64,000 bases of DNA, taken from NCBI GenBank assembly GCA_963799315.1, contig CAWCWP010000002.1:682001-746000 (forward strand), in the 5' to 3' direction. The translations under genes were made by a program, and so were the position numbers. The notes under the pieces were generated by a model, which saw only the letters and a program-made list of their open reading frames with translations, searched no databases and was not told the DNA's origin. The stretch is from Parerythrobacter_A sp963799315 (lineage in GTDB: Bacteria; Pseudomonadota; Alphaproteobacteria; Sphingomonadales; Sphingomonadaceae). Positions 1-10,700 of this stretch are shown here, piece by piece (the first letter of the stretch is position 1; the number at the start of each line of letters is the position of its first letter).

Positions 1-441
1 CCGCGCAAGGTGCTGGCCGCGGCTATGGCGGACATGGCGGCGCTGGGCACGGTCGCCACAATGTCGCGCATTATCGAAAGCGCCCCGCTCGGCCCGTCGC
101 GGCGGCGCTATGCGAACGGCGCGATCGTGCTGGAAAGCACGCTCGAACCGGAGCCGCTGCTGGATGCCCTGCAACGGATCGAACGCGATTACGGCACCCG
201 GCGCGGACGGCGCTGGGCGGCGCGGGTGCTCGATCTCGATATCGTCCTGTGGAGCGGCGGGCGTTTCGCCTCGCGCTGCCTGACCATCCCGCACCCGGTA
301 TTCCGCTCAAGGCGCTTCGTGCTCGATCCGGCGCAAGCAATCGCTCCGGGCTGGCGCGATCCGGTTACCGGGCGGACCCTGACGCAACTCGCCACCACGC
401 TCCGAAAAGCGCGGCGGCGAGCTGGTACGTCGGATTTGTAA
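1..441 (+). CDS. folK: 2-amino-4-hydroxy-6-hydroxymethyldihydropteridine diphosphokinase, 5' end cut by the window
   Basis: HPPK transfers pyrophosphate from ATP to 6-hydroxymethyl-dihydropterin in folate synthesis. The reading frame is open from base 1, so the start and the N-terminal GSN segment lie outside the window. Visible family features are RYANGAIVLES, a basic stretch GTRRGRRWAARVLDLDIVLW holding the metal-binding D-x-D, and IPHPVFRSRRFVLDPAQAIAPGW. The family is about 160 residues; 146 are here. The GTG at 10 is inside the conserved fold and is not the start. The frame ends at TAA 439-441. Confidence 0.9.
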   Translation, partial: PRKVLAAAMADMAALGTVATMSRIIESAPLGPSRRRYANGAIVLESTLEPEPLLDALQRIERDYGTRRGRRWAARVLDLDIVLWSGGRFASRCLTIPHPVFRSRRFVLDPAQAIAPGWRDPVTGRTLTQLATTLRKARRRAGTSDL

Positions 442-444
442 GGC

Positions 445-735
445 TTACGCGGCAGCCTTGAGACGACGGCGACCGAAGGCAATGCCGCCCAGCGTCATGC
501 CGTTGACCTGGCACGTCCCGTGCAGCGAGGTCAGAATGTAGCTGAAATTGGGATTCTCGCCGCCGATGAAATTGGCGAAATCTGGGCTAGTGAAGCTGAC
601 GTCGATGTCGTCGTTCTTCCAGGTGCCGCGCTGGTTCACCGGTATCGATACTCAGGCGACCGCCGTCATAGCGAGCCCTGCAAGAGCGGCGATGCCGGTG
701 CCGGTTACCTTGGAAAGGCGCCTTGTTATTCCTCC
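445..735 (-). pseudogene. small exported protein with an in-frame stop, possible pseudogene
   Basis: Reading leftward, a ribosome-binding-like GGAGG (735-731) is followed by a frame starting at the non-start codon ATA (729). It encodes a signal-peptide-like segment, a basic start followed by GTGIAALAGLAMTAVA, then meets TGA at 654-652. The same frame resumes after it with about 70 residues, including NFIGGENPNFSYILTSLHG, and ends GIAFGRRRLKAAA. A small hydrophobic patch plus an arginine cluster at the C-terminus resembles the end of PEP-CTERM sorting signals, but no PEP motif is present. No ATG or GTG fits the spacing to GGAGG, so either the start codon was lost or the sequence has errors. 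Function unknown. Confidence 0.35.
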
Positions 736-736
736 G

Positions 737-1176
737 GTGTCTATTCGTGTGGCGGAAGGCGTTGCGATGGCGGAGGGCGACGGCGAACAAGCGGTCGACA
801 CTCTGGCGCAAGGGCTGAAGGCTTTCCCTGACTCGGCTGGTTTGCAAGTTCTCGATGCCTATCAGGCGCTCCAGTCACGCTGTTCGAGCAGGTTATCGCG
901 CGCGAACCGAACAACGTCACCGCCATCACGGCGCTGGTCGCCCATGCACGGCTGGAACTGGGCGACGCGAAAGGCGCGCTGGCGCTGGCGCGCAAGGCTT
1001 ACGGGCTGGCGAAGGACGACGCGACCGTGCTCGATACGCTGGGTTGGGTGATCTTCAAATCGGGCGGCTCGAAGGCGGAGGCGCAAACGCTGATCGCACG
1101 CGCCGCGCGGCTGAAGCCATCTGACACCGCCATCGCCGCCAATCTGCGCACGGTGGAGGCGGCAGCGGGCGCTTGA
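737..1176 (+). pseudogene. C-terminal remnant of a TPR-repeat protein, frameshifted
   Basis: Two overlapping frames encode tetratricopeptide-like helices. The first (from about 737) reads VAEGVAMAEGDGEQAVDTLA and on to LQVLDAYQAL. The second (from about 877 to TGA 1174-1176) reads TLFEQVIAREPNNVTAITAL, then LGDAKGALALARKAYGLAKD and ATVLDTLGWVIFKSGG. The spacing of small and large residues, and the ATVLDTLGWV repeat, are typical of TPRs in PEP-CTERM/exopolysaccharide-associated PrsT-like proteins. That assignment is inference. The protein lacks its N-terminal repeats and the frame changes near 870-877, so this is a truncated remnant or a badly sequenced 3' end. Confidence 0.5.
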
Positions 1177-1215
1177 CCAGCACCCAGCGCCTGCTAGGGA
1201 CCGCCCCCGTGGTCA

Positions 1216-1291
1216 GGGCCGTTAGCTCAGTTGGTAGAGCAACTGACTTTTAATCAGTAGGTCGCTGGTTCGAACCCAGCACGGCTCACCA
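1216..1291 (+). tRNA. tRNA-Lys (anticodon TTT)
   Basis: A 76-base cloverleaf with encoded CCA. The acceptor GGGCCGT pairs with ACGGCTC (one G-U). The D arm is GCTCAGTTGGTAGAGC. The anticodon stem ACTGA/TCAGT encloses the loop CTTTTAA with anticodon TTT. The T arm contains GGTTCGAACCC. No integrase or attachment repeat is visible next to it. Confidence 0.97.
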
Positions 1292-1567
1292 CGTATTTCC
1301 AAACACTTGAACCTTGGAAAACCGCCACTCCAACGGTCGCAAACAAGCGGTGTCGCCAAAAAAGTGGCGATGCAAATGACCCAATTCGAAGGCGGTGACA
1401 GCGATAAACGGCTGTCGAAAGCGGAAACGACTCTGGCGGCCACGTTCCGCTTGGCGAGGTGCTGAAGCGAATTTTAGCGCAACCCACCCAAATTTGGTCT
1501 CCGTTGGCGGGTAAAGGCGTGCGCCGCCCCTTCGCCTTCGCGCCATTTCTGTGCTATCGTTGGCAAT
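1292..1567. other. intergenic region, no gene recognised
   Basis: About 275 bases between tRNA-Lys and the phenylalanine hydroxylase gene. Open frames on the minus strand run into the tRNA and give no recognisable protein. A short imperfect inverted repeat (TCGCCAAAAAAGTGGCGA, 1353-1370) is the only structure noticed; its run of A reads as T on the minus strand but lies inside the loop, so it does not look like a terminator. Confidence 0.5.
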
Positions 1568-1570
1568 GTG

Positions 1571-2462
1571 ATGGAGAACAGTCCCGAACGCGAACCCGGC
1601 CAGCAGCAAGAACCGCTACGCCGACGCGCCGAAAAATGCCGACTACACGATCGACCAGTCGTGGGCCTCCTACAGTGCCGGCGAGCACGACCGGTGGGAC
1701 CGGCTTTCCGCGCGACAACGCGACATTCTGCCCGGCCGCGCCTGCGATACCTTTTTGTCCGCGATGGACACCCTGGCGCTGTCCGAAGGCGGCATTCCCG
1801 ATATGGAGAAGCTGTCCGACCGGCTCGAACCGCTGACCGGCTGGCGTGTGGTGCCGGTGGCCGACCTGGTGCCGGACGAGGTGTTTTTCGACCACCTCGC
1901 CAATCGCCGCTTCCCGGCGGGGGCGTTCATCCGGCCCGAGGCGGAGTTCGATTACCTCCAGGAACCCGATATCTTCCACGATATCTTCGGCCATGTGCCG
2001 CTGCTGGCCGACCCGACCTTCGCCGCTTTCATGGAAGCATACGGCAAGGGCGGGCAGCGCGCGATGGCGCTGGGGCAGCTGCCCAATCTGGCGCGATTGT
2101 ACTGGTACACGGTGGAATTCGGGCTGCTGCGATCCGAAGAGGGCTTGCGGATTTATGGCGCGGGCATCCTGTCCTCGCCGCAGGAAAGCGTTTTCAGCCT
2201 GGAGGATGCCTCGCCCAACCGCGTGCTGCTCGATCTGGAGCGGGTGATGCGGACCAAGTATATCATCGACGATTTCCAGCAGACCTATTTCGTCATCGAG
2301 AGTTTCGAGGATTTGCTGGACCGCTGCTACGCCGATTTCGGCGACAGCTATTCGGCAGTGAAAGGCGCGGGCGAGTTCGAGGCGCACGAGCTGGGGGCGG
2401 ACGATACGGTGCTGCATCGTGGAACGCTCGACTATTTCAGGGAAAAGCAGGCGGTTCGCTGA
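1571..2462 (+). CDS. phhA: phenylalanine 4-monooxygenase, frameshift near the start
   Basis: Tetrahydropterin- and Fe(II)-dependent hydroxylase converting phenylalanine to tyrosine. The iron ligands are visible as HDIFGHVPLLADP (two His) and YWYTVEFGLL (Glu), with PEAEFDYLQEPDIFHD just before. The length of about 290 residues suits the monodomain bacterial enzyme. Residues matching the family begin at about base 1593 (NPASSKNRYADAPKNADYTI) with no start codon in that frame. ATG 1571 (MENSPERE) lies in another frame, so one indel near 1590 is likely. GTG 1568 directly before it is an alternative start. The gene stands alone, followed by the GH42 gene. Confidence 0.9.
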
Positions 2463-2485
2463 GCGCGAAGCTGCCGGAGCGCGCA

Positions 2486-4457
2486 ATGCAGCTGGGCTGT
2501 TGCTATTTCCCCGAACACTGGCCGCGAGGAACGCTGGGCGCAGGATGCCGCCGCGATGGTCGAAAACGGGCTGTCGCTGGTGCGGATCGGCGAGTTTGCG
2601 TGGAGCCGGATCGAGCCTGAGCGCGGGCGGTTCGACTGGGGCTGGCTCGACCGTGCTGTCGATACGCTTGGCGATGCCGGGCTGGACATCATGCTCTGCA
2701 CCCCTACCGCCACACCGCCGAAGTGGCTGGTGGACGAAATGCCGGACATGGTCGCGGTGGACGCCGATGGCCGCCCGCGCGGGTTCGGATCGCGGCGGCA
2801 TTACTGTTTCAGCCATGCGGGCTATCGCGTCGAAGCCGAACGCATTACCCGCGCTGTCGCCGAACGATACGGCCAGCACCCCGCCGTCACCGCGTGGCAA
2901 ACCGACAATGAATATGGCTGCCACGATACGGTGGAAAGCTTCTCCGACGCCGCGCGCGACGGGTTCCGCCGCTGGCTGGCGGATCGATATGACAGCATCG
3001 GTGCGCTGAACGCAGCATGGGGCAATGTGTTCTGGAGCATGGAATATGGCAGCTTCGATGCGGTCGAGCTGCCCAACCTGACCGTCACCGAAGCGAACCC
3101 GGCACACTGGCTCGCCTTCCGGCGCTACTCCTCCGATCAGGTCATGGCGTTCAACGCGGCACAGGTCGCAATCCTGCGCGAACACTCGCCGGGGCGCGAG
3201 GTGACGCACAATGCGATGGGCTTCTTCGCGCAATACGATCACCATGCGTTGGGCGCGCAGCTCGATATGCTGACATGGGACAGCTATCCGCTCGGTTTCC
3301 TCGACAGCTTCCCCCTTGCAGCCGAAGACAAGCGCAGGTTCGCGCGGCAGGGGCATCCCGACATCGCGGCGTTTCCACCATGACCTGTATCGGGGATGCC
3401 AGCCGGACGGGCGCTGGGGCGTGATCGAACAGCAGCCGGGGCCGGTGAACTGGTCCGCGCATAACCCCGCACCCTTGCCCGGTATGGTGCGGCTGTGGAC
3501 GCTGGAGGCGATGGCGCACGGGGCGGAGCTGGTCAGCTATTTCCGCTGGCGGCAATTCCCCAAGGCACAGGAGCAGATGCATGCTGGCCTGCTGCGGCCC
3601 GATGGCGAACCTGCGCCGGGACTGGCCGAAGCACGCGCGGCGGCGGACGATATTGCGACGCTGGGCGATATTGGCGCGCTGGTGAAGCAGGTGGCGCTGG
3701 TGTTCTCCTATGACAGCGAATGGGTCACGAAAACGCAGCCGCAGGGCGCGGGCTGCTCGGCGCTATGGGCGGCGTTCGCGTGCTACACCGCGCTGCGGCG
3801 GCTTGGGCTGAACGTGGATATCGTCGCGCCGGGGACGCCGCTCGACGGCTATGCGCTGGCGGTGGTGCCGTGCCTGCCGATTGTGAGCGAGGATGCGCTG
3901 GCGGCGTTGCAGGCGTTCGACGGGGAGATCGTCATCGGCCCGCGCAGTGGCAGCCGCACGGGCGACTTCGCCATTCCCGACACACTCGCCCCCGGCCCGT
4001 TGCAGGCGCTGTTTCCGGGCAAGGTATACGCATAGCGAAACCCTGCCGCCGGGCGTCGAACATGGCGGAGAAGGGCTGGGCAATCCGACGGTGGCTGGAC
4101 CATGTGGAAACCGATGCCGATGCCGAACTGGTGGCCGACGACGGCGCGGTTGCCGTGCTGGCGGGCAGGGCGCGTGCGCTATGTTACAAGCTGGCCTGAA
4201 AGGCGATCTCGCCGATGCGGTGATGGCACGCGCGGTCCGTGATGCGGGGCTGGAGACGATACTGCTACCCGATGGCATGCGGATGCGGACAACGCGTCAG
4301 TTATCGCTTCGTGTTCAATTACGACGCCGTGGCGCACGACTTTGCCCGATGATCTCGCGGGCGAACCGGTGTTGGGAGCGAGGAAACGGTGCCTCCCGCA
4401 GGCGTCAGCGTGCTGGCGCGCGATCCAGCCACTTCGCAAAGCCGACCGCGCCGGTAA
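2486..4457 (+). pseudogene. GH42 family beta-galactosidase, multiple frameshifts
   Basis: Glycoside hydrolase family 42 protein starting MQLGCCYFPEHWP. The TIM barrel is readable in pieces: LVRIGEFAWSRIEPERGRFD, LCTPTATPPKWLVDEMPDM, the acid/base Glu in TDNEYGCHDT, and the nucleophile Glu in VIEQQPGPVNW. Reading needs frame changes near 2530 (apparent 2-base loss at CGCGAGG), 3372 (extra T), 4030, 4070, 4195, 4305, 4340 and 4375. The C-terminal beta domain (RFVFNYDAVAHDF, ETVPPAGVSVLARDPAT) runs to TAA 4455-4457 and overlaps the convergent YhhQ gene. The first two breaks look like sequencing errors. The crowding of breaks after 4000 could also be real decay. Confidence 0.75.
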
Positions 4458-5097
4458 TCAGGAACGGCACCAATACCAGCGACAGCACCACCTTGGCGAG
4501 CATCTGCCCGATCAGCAGGTCGGTAATGTCGAACTCGCCATAGAATGCCAGCGTGATGAAGATCACTGAATCGATGGCTTGCGACAGCGCCGAGGCAATC
4601 GCGCCGCGCACCATTAGGCCGATGGTCCCCTGCTCTCCGCTGCCGCGCAGTTTGGAGAATATCCAGATATTGAGCAGCAGCGAGACCAGATAGGCCGCCG
4701 GTCCCGCCAGCCACACCCGCCACAATTGCGAATGCACTTGCTCGAAGGCGGCAAGATCGTCGGGCCGGAAGTCCACCATTTCTGGCGAAGCGGGCAGCGC
4801 CAGCACCAGCGTCATCATCAGCGACGATACGCCCAGCGGCACGAAGCCCCACCACACGATGCGGCTGGCCAGTTTCTGCCCGAACAGCTGCGTGACCGTG
4901 CTGGAAATCACCACCAGCACCAGGAACGCGAAGATGCCCGCTTCCACCGCCAGCCCGGTCGGCCACAGCTGCACCTGCTTGAACGCCAGCACGCCCGCCA
5001 CGACGGTCATCCCGCCATACAGCAGCAGCATGAACAGCAGCGAGCGGGTGATGTGCAGGGTCGGGGCAGGGGAAGAGGCAGGGTGCGTTTTGGTCAT
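4405..5097 (-). CDS. yhhQ: VUT/YhhQ-family queuosine-precursor transporter
   Basis: Inner-membrane protein of about 230 residues with six predicted hydrophobic segments. The family signature region reads VVISSTVTQLFGQKLASRIV, and a second conserved part reads GTIGLMVRGAIASALSQAID followed by SVIFITLAFYGEF. YhhQ homologues take up preQ0/preQ1 for tRNA queuosine modification; that role is taken from the family. The start MTKTHPASS at 5097 is chosen because upstream codons (to 5178) are not membrane-like and lie before the first conserved helix. No preQ1 riboswitch was recognised in the leader. Convergent with, and slightly overlapping, the GH42 gene. Confidence 0.85.
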   Translation of the reverse strand: MTKTHPASSPAPTLHITRSLLFMLLLYGGMTVVAGVLAFKQVQLWPTGLAVEAGIFAFLVLVVISSTVTQLFGQKLASRIVWWGFVPLGVSSLMMTLVLALPASPEMVDFRPDDLAAFEQVHSQLWRVWLAGPAAYLVSLLLNIWIFSKLRGSGEQGTIGLMVRGAIASALSQAIDSVIFITLAFYGEFDITDLLIGQMLAKVVLSLVLVPFLITGAVGFAKWLDRAPAR

Positions 5098-5225
5098 GGC
5101 GGCACGGCGTATTGCCAAGTCCCGCAAAAGGGAAGGGTGCAGGGCGCGCCTGCCGCCCGTTTGACTGTGCGGCTGCAAACCGCGATTGGAGCGCGCACTC
5201 TCCTTTCGCGAACCGAAGGCCCGCT

Positions 5226-6540
5226 ATGCATCCGATTCTCGCCAGCCTGCTCGGTATCCTCGCGATCCTCGCCTTCGCGTTCCTGCTTTCGACCGGCAAG
5301 CGGCACATCCGCCTGCGCGTGGTCGGGGCGGCATTCGCATTGCAGGCGCTCATGGCGCTGCTGGTGTTGCGCACGCCGTTGGGGCGTCGTCGCCATCGAG
5401 TTCCTGTCGAACGGCGTCATCGCGCTGCTCGGCTATTCGCGCGCGGGGATCGAGACGATCTTCGGGCCGATGGCGGACAACCCGTTTGCCAACACCTTCC
5501 TGATCGCCGCGCTGCCGGTAATCGTGTTCTTCGCGGCGCTCGTTTCCATCCTCTATCATATCGGCGTGATGCAGCGGCTGGTGCGCTGGGTCGGCGGGGC
5601 GATCGGCTGGCTGACCGGGATCAGCCGGGTCGAGGCGCTGGGTGCGGCGGCCAATATCTTCGTGGGCCAGTCCGAAAGCCCGCTGGTCGTGCGCCCCTAT
5701 CTCGCCGCGCTGACCCCGTCGCAACTGTTCACACTGATGAGCGTGGGCATGGCTGGCGTCGCGGGTACCATCCTTGCCGCTTACGCCGCCTTTATCGGAG
5801 ACGAAGCCGTGCCATTCCTGCTGGCCGCTGCTTTCATGTCCGCGCCCGGCGGCATTCTGATGGCCAAGATCATGATGCCCGACGATGCGGATTGCGAGGA
5901 CATCGTTGGCGATCTGGACCTGCCCGATGCGCGGATCAGTGCCGAAGGCCCGGCGGCGATCACCGAAAGCGGCAAGGCGCATGAGGTCGAGGTCGCCGAA
6001 ACATTCGAAGCAGGACAGCGCCCCGCCAATGTCATCGAAGCCGCCGCGCAGGGAACACAGACCGGCGTGAAGCTGGCCGTGGCGGTCGGTGCAATGGTGA
6101 TGGTATTCGTGGCGCTGGTGGCGCTGGCGAACGGGCTGCTGGGCGGTGTCGGCGGCTGGTTCGGCTATCCCGACATCAGTTTCCAGCAGTTGTTCGGCTA
6201 TATCTTTGCACCCGTCATGTACCTCATCGGCATTGCCGACTGGAACCAGGCGCAGGCGGCGGGCGGATTGTTCGGCACCAAGATCGTGCTGAATGAATTC
6301 GTCGCCTTTATCGAGCTGGGGCAGCTGGAAGTTCTGACCGAGCGCAGCCGCGCCATCGTCACCTTTGCGCTGTGCGGCTTCGCCAATTTTTCCTCCATCG
6401 CGATCCAGATGGCGGTTACCGGCGGGCTTGCACCCAACCAGCGGCCTGTCATTGCGCGACTTGGCCTGCGCGCGCTGGCGGCGGGGTCGCTGGCGAACCT
6501 GATGAGCGCGGCTCTGGCAGGATTGTTCCTGCCGCTGTAA
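5226..6540 (+). CDS. NupC-type concentrative nucleoside transporter, one frameshift
   Basis: Cation-coupled nucleoside importer of the CNT family. It starts MHPILASLLGILAILAFAFL and changes frame near 5385, where an extra T in CCGTTGGGG breaks RTP-WGVVAIEFLSNG. The rest is intact: NPFANTFLIAALPVIVFFAA, the motif GQSESPLVVRPYL, NEFVAFIELG, and the terminal signature CGFANFSSIAIQMAVTGG. The length of about 438 residues is slightly more than the usual 400-420 because of an acidic loop after DDADCEDIVGDLDLPDA. The 2OG oxygenase follows 11 bases downstream and is probably co-transcribed. Confidence 0.9.
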
Positions 6541-6551
6541 ACGCCGAACCC

Positions 6552-7471
6552 ATGACCGATATTGCCTCCGTTTCGATCGCCCGCCCGCTGCCCGATCTGG
6601 CCGATGAGCTGGGCAACAGCTTCGCCGAATACGGCTTTGCCATCGTGCGCGACCACGGCATTCCGGCGGACCTGATCGCGCAAGCCGAAGCGCAGGCCAA
6701 AGCGTTCTTCGCGCTGCCCGACGAGGTGAAGCGGCACTATCATACTGCGGGCGGCGGCGGGCGCGCGCGGTTACACCCCGTTCGGCACCGAGAAGGCGAA
6801 GGATGCCAAGGTCCACGACCTGAAGGAATTCTGGCATGTCGGGCGCACCTTGCCCGAAGGCCACACCCTGTCCGAATTTATGGCGCCCAATGTCTGGCCC
6901 GCAGAGTTGCCCGAATTCCGCCCCGTATTCGAACGGCTGTTCGCCGCGTTCGATGAGGCGGGCGACCGCGTTCTTGCGCGCCATCGCGCTGCATCTGGGG
7001 CAGGCGGAGGATTTCTTCGTGCCGACCGTGGCGGACGGCAATTCGGTCATGCGCCTGCTGCGCTATCCGCCGATCGAGGGTGCGGAAGCGGAGGGCGCGA
7101 TCCGCGCCGCCGCGCATGGCGATATCAACACCATCACCTTGTTGCTGGGCGCGGAAGAAGCCGGGCTGGAGTTGCTGACCAGGGACGGCGAATGGCTGCC
7201 CGTCTCGCCGCCGCCCGGCGCGCTGGCGGTCAATATCGGGGATATGCTGGAACGGCTGACCAACGGGCGGCTGCGCTCCACGACGCATCGCGTGGTGAAC
7301 CCGACCGGCGAAGCGGCCTATCGCGCGCGCTATTCCATGCCGTTCTTCCTGCATTTCCGGCCCGACTACGTGATCCGCCCCATCGAGGGCAGCGAATCGG
7401 GTGAGTCGGTTGCACCGATCACGGCGCATGATTTCCTGTTGCAGCGGCTTCGCGAGATCGAACTCGCCTGA
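6552..7471 (+). CDS. isopenicillin-N-synthase-family 2-oxoglutarate/Fe(II) dioxygenase, two frameshifts
   Basis: Double-stranded beta-helix oxygenase of about 306 residues. The N-terminal DIOX_N-like part is GFAIVRDHGIPADLIAQAEA and FFALPDEVKRHYH. The core gives the iron ligands in AAAHGDINTITLLLG (H-x-D) and STTHRVVNP (distal His), and the 2-oxoglutarate-binding R-x-S in RARYSMPFFLHF. Frames change near 6765 (a GCGCGCGCGG run) and near 6967. The gene lies just after nupC, so a nucleoside-derived or similar small substrate is conceivable, but the family is too broad to predict one. Confidence 0.85.
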
Positions 7472-7513
7472 TTCCCCGCGCGGATACGCCGTAAAGCGCA
7501 ATTTCCAACAATC

Positions 7514-7531
7514 TGTTGCAATGCAGCAACA
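7514..7531. promoter_or_regulatory. possible operator palindrome upstream of the Oar-like receptor
   Basis: TGTTGC and GCAACA form a 6-base inverted repeat separated by 6 bases in an AT-richer stretch about 205 bases before the receptor start. The flanking 7530-7560 region has promoter-like AT content. The binding protein is unknown and the repeat could be chance. Confidence 0.25.
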
Positions 7532-7736
7532 CTTTTAAAGCATTGATTTACAGATGAATTATCAGCAGGCTGCACGGCTGCGGCGCTGACCTGTGGTTTG
7601 TCATAAAAGTGTCACCCGGCTTACTTTTATCCGTCTTGGTCGGCTCATAAGGAACGCGGCAGGCGCTGCATTTCAGACGGCGCACAACCTTTTTCGCACG
7701 CGCAGATTTTCTCGTCAGGACACAGGACCCCGACCC

Positions 7737-10700
7737 ATGAAACTCAAATATCTTCTCGCCGCCAGCATCGTCAGCCTCTCGGCCGGCACCATGATAGCCG
7801 CCCCTGCCGCCGCGCAGCAGATCACTTCGGGTATCGAAGGCCAGGTCACCAGCGCCGCCGGCACCGCTATCCCGAACGCGACGGTGATCGTCACCGACAC
7901 CCGCACCGGCCAGACCCGCACGCTGACATCCGATGCCAGTGGCGCGTTCCGCACCGCCTCGCTCGTTCCCGGCGGCCCCTACACCATCACGGTGACGGCA
8001 AACGGTTTCGAAGGGCAGTCCGTCGAAGGGCAGTTCCTGACCGTTTCGGGCAACACCGACTTCACCTTCGAACTGGCCGACAGCACGGGCGATGCGGGCA
8101 ACTTCATCGTCATTACCGGCGCGCGCGCCAATGTGCAGCAGCTCGCGGTTGGCCCCGGCTCCGCCTTCAGCACCGAAACGCTGGAAAGCTTCCCCAGCAT
8201 CACGCGCGACGTGCGCGACATCATCCGCCTCGACCCGCGCGTCAGCCTCGACCGCGACAACGAAGTGGATCGCATTTCCTGCCTCGGCGGTAACGACCGG
8301 TCCAACACCTTCACCGTCGACGGCATCGTTCAGGCCGACGTCTTCGGCCTGAACGGCACGCCATTCGCCGCACGCAACGCACTGCCGCTGCCGTTCGACG
8401 TGATCCGCGAAACCTCGGTGGAATTCGCGCCGTTCGACGTGGAATATTCCGACTTCACCGGCTGTCTCGTCAACGTAGTGACCAAGTCCGGCACCAATGA
8501 ATTCCACGGCTCGGCCTTCTTCACCTATCGCAGCGACGACCTGCGCGGCGACACCATCGACGGCGTGGATGACATTGTCGCGGAATTCGACGAGAAGCGC
8601 TGGGGCGCGACGCTGGGCGGGCCGATCATTCCCGATCGCCTGTTCTTCTATGCAGGTTATGAGGAAACCGATCTCGGCAATGCCAACGATTTCGGCCCGG
8701 CAGGCGGCGGCTTTCCCAACGAAGCGACATTCGTGACGCAGGGCCAGTTCGACCGCTTCGCTGACATCGCGCAGCGCGTTTACGGCCAGGACGTCGGCGG
8801 CTATCCGCTGGTCCTGCCCGAATCCAGCGTCCGCTATTTCGGCCGTCTCGATGCCTATCTCACCGACAACCACCGCCTCGAAGGGACGTATCAGCGGCTT
8901 GAGGAAACAAATGTCGAAAGCGACACCGGCGGACAGGAACTGACCGGCCTCAACAGCTTCGAGGACGAAGGTACGGTTTCGGATTACTACTCGGTCCGTC
9001 TCTACAGCGACTGGAGCGATACGATTTCGACCGAGCTGCGCCTGAGCCGCGCCGAAGTGTCGGACGTGCAGGGCCCGGTCGGCTTCGGCGAAGCGCAGTC
9101 GGACAGTCCCACCGTGCGCCTCTCGGTTCTCGTGCCGAACGAAACCAGCGGCCTGATCGCGGACGGCCAGAACGGCCTGCTGAGCACCGGCCCCGGCATC
9201 TTCCGGTCGGCCAACGCGCTGGAAAGCCGGGTCGACCAGGCGAAGTTCCAGATCAATATCGATGCAGGCGGCGGTCACCAGATCAAGCTCGGCACCGAGT
9301 ATAACGATCTGGAAGTGTTCAACCTGTTCGCCATCAACGCGACCGGCACGATCTTCTTCAACAGCCTCGACGATTTCGAACAGGGTCTGGTCGCAAACGG
9401 CCAGTTCTCCAGCGTGTTCGGCGGCGGCGCGGATGCCGTGGCCGCAGGCCGTGTCGGCGGCGCGACCATCAACGCAACGCCAACGGGCGACATCAACGAA
9501 GCGGCAGCGACGTTCGGGCGCACCATCTATTCGTTCTATGCCCAGGACGAATGGCAGGCGACCGACCAGCTCTCGCTGAATGCCGGCCTGCGCGTGCAGC
9601 TGTATGATGGCGACGCCCCGCGCGCCAACCCGCAGTTCGCCAGCCGTTACGGCTTCTCCAACCGGGTACCGTTCAGCAAGCTCGACACCGTGCTGCTGCC
9701 GCGTTTCTCGGCGACCTACGAGTTGGATAATGACGGGTTCTTCCGCAACAGCCGCGTGACCGGCGGCGTCGGCATCTTCTCCGGCGGCGATCCGGTGGTG
9801 TACTTCTCCAACGCGTTTTCCAACAACGGTTTCTCGACCGGTGAAGGCAACACGTTCGATTGCGCAGCCGGCCAGCTGACGACCGATCCGGCCACCGGCC
9901 AGATCGACGTGGTAACCGGCGGCGACTTCACCGGCATCCCGGCCTGCGCCGTGGCAGCGGGCTCGGCGCAAGCCGCAGCCGGTCTTGCCGATACGCAGTC
10001 GACCGATCCCGATTTCGACGTGCCGACGGTGGTTCGCGCCAATGCGAGCTTCTCGACCGCGTTCGGAACGCCAACCGGCTTCTTCAGCGACCTGCGCCTG
10101 AACCTGGATTACATCTACAGCCGGTTCAACGACACGCTGAACTTCGTGGATCTGTCGCAGGTGCCGGACAGCCGCCGCGCCGATGGTGGCTTTACCGTCG
10201 ACGGGCGACCGATCTATCGCGCCATCGACCCCAGCAATGCGGGATGTACCGCAACGCTGGTCGGCACGGGCGGCACGCCTCCGGGCTATGCCAATGTCAA
10301 TGCACCGTGTTTCGCCACGGGGCGTGACGATGAAATCCAGCTGACCAACGGCCCGAGCTATGACAGCCATGTCGCCTCGGTCCTGCTGTCGAAGGATTTC
10401 GGTCGTGGCATCTTCACCGAAGGCGGCGGCGTGTTCGCACGGCTCGGCTATGCGTTCACGGACAGTAACAACAACCGCAATGTCGGCAGCTCGACGGCGA
10501 CCTCCTCGTTCGACGTGACGGCGGCGTTCGACCGGCAGAACCCGGCGGTCAGCACCTCCAACTTCGAAACGCGGCACAACTTCACGGCGGCCCTGAGCTT
10601 CCGCGAAGAGTTCCTGCCTGATGCGGATACCACGTTCGGTATTTTCTTCCGTGCATCCGAAGGCCGGCCCTACAGCCTCACCTTCGATGGCGGCGGCGTG

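Noticed and set aside
1216..1567. Integration site or mobile element at tRNA-Lys
   Set aside because: No direct repeat of the tRNA 3' end and no integrase or transposase gene is visible.
1554..3356. A 600-codon minus-strand open frame
   Set aside because: It lies opposite phhA and the GH42 gene, which have recognised catalytic motifs; the frame is a high-GC artefact.
5098..5225. preQ1 riboswitch before the YhhQ-type gene
   Set aside because: I looked for the short stem plus A-rich tail of preQ1-I and found neither it nor any other known aptamer pattern.
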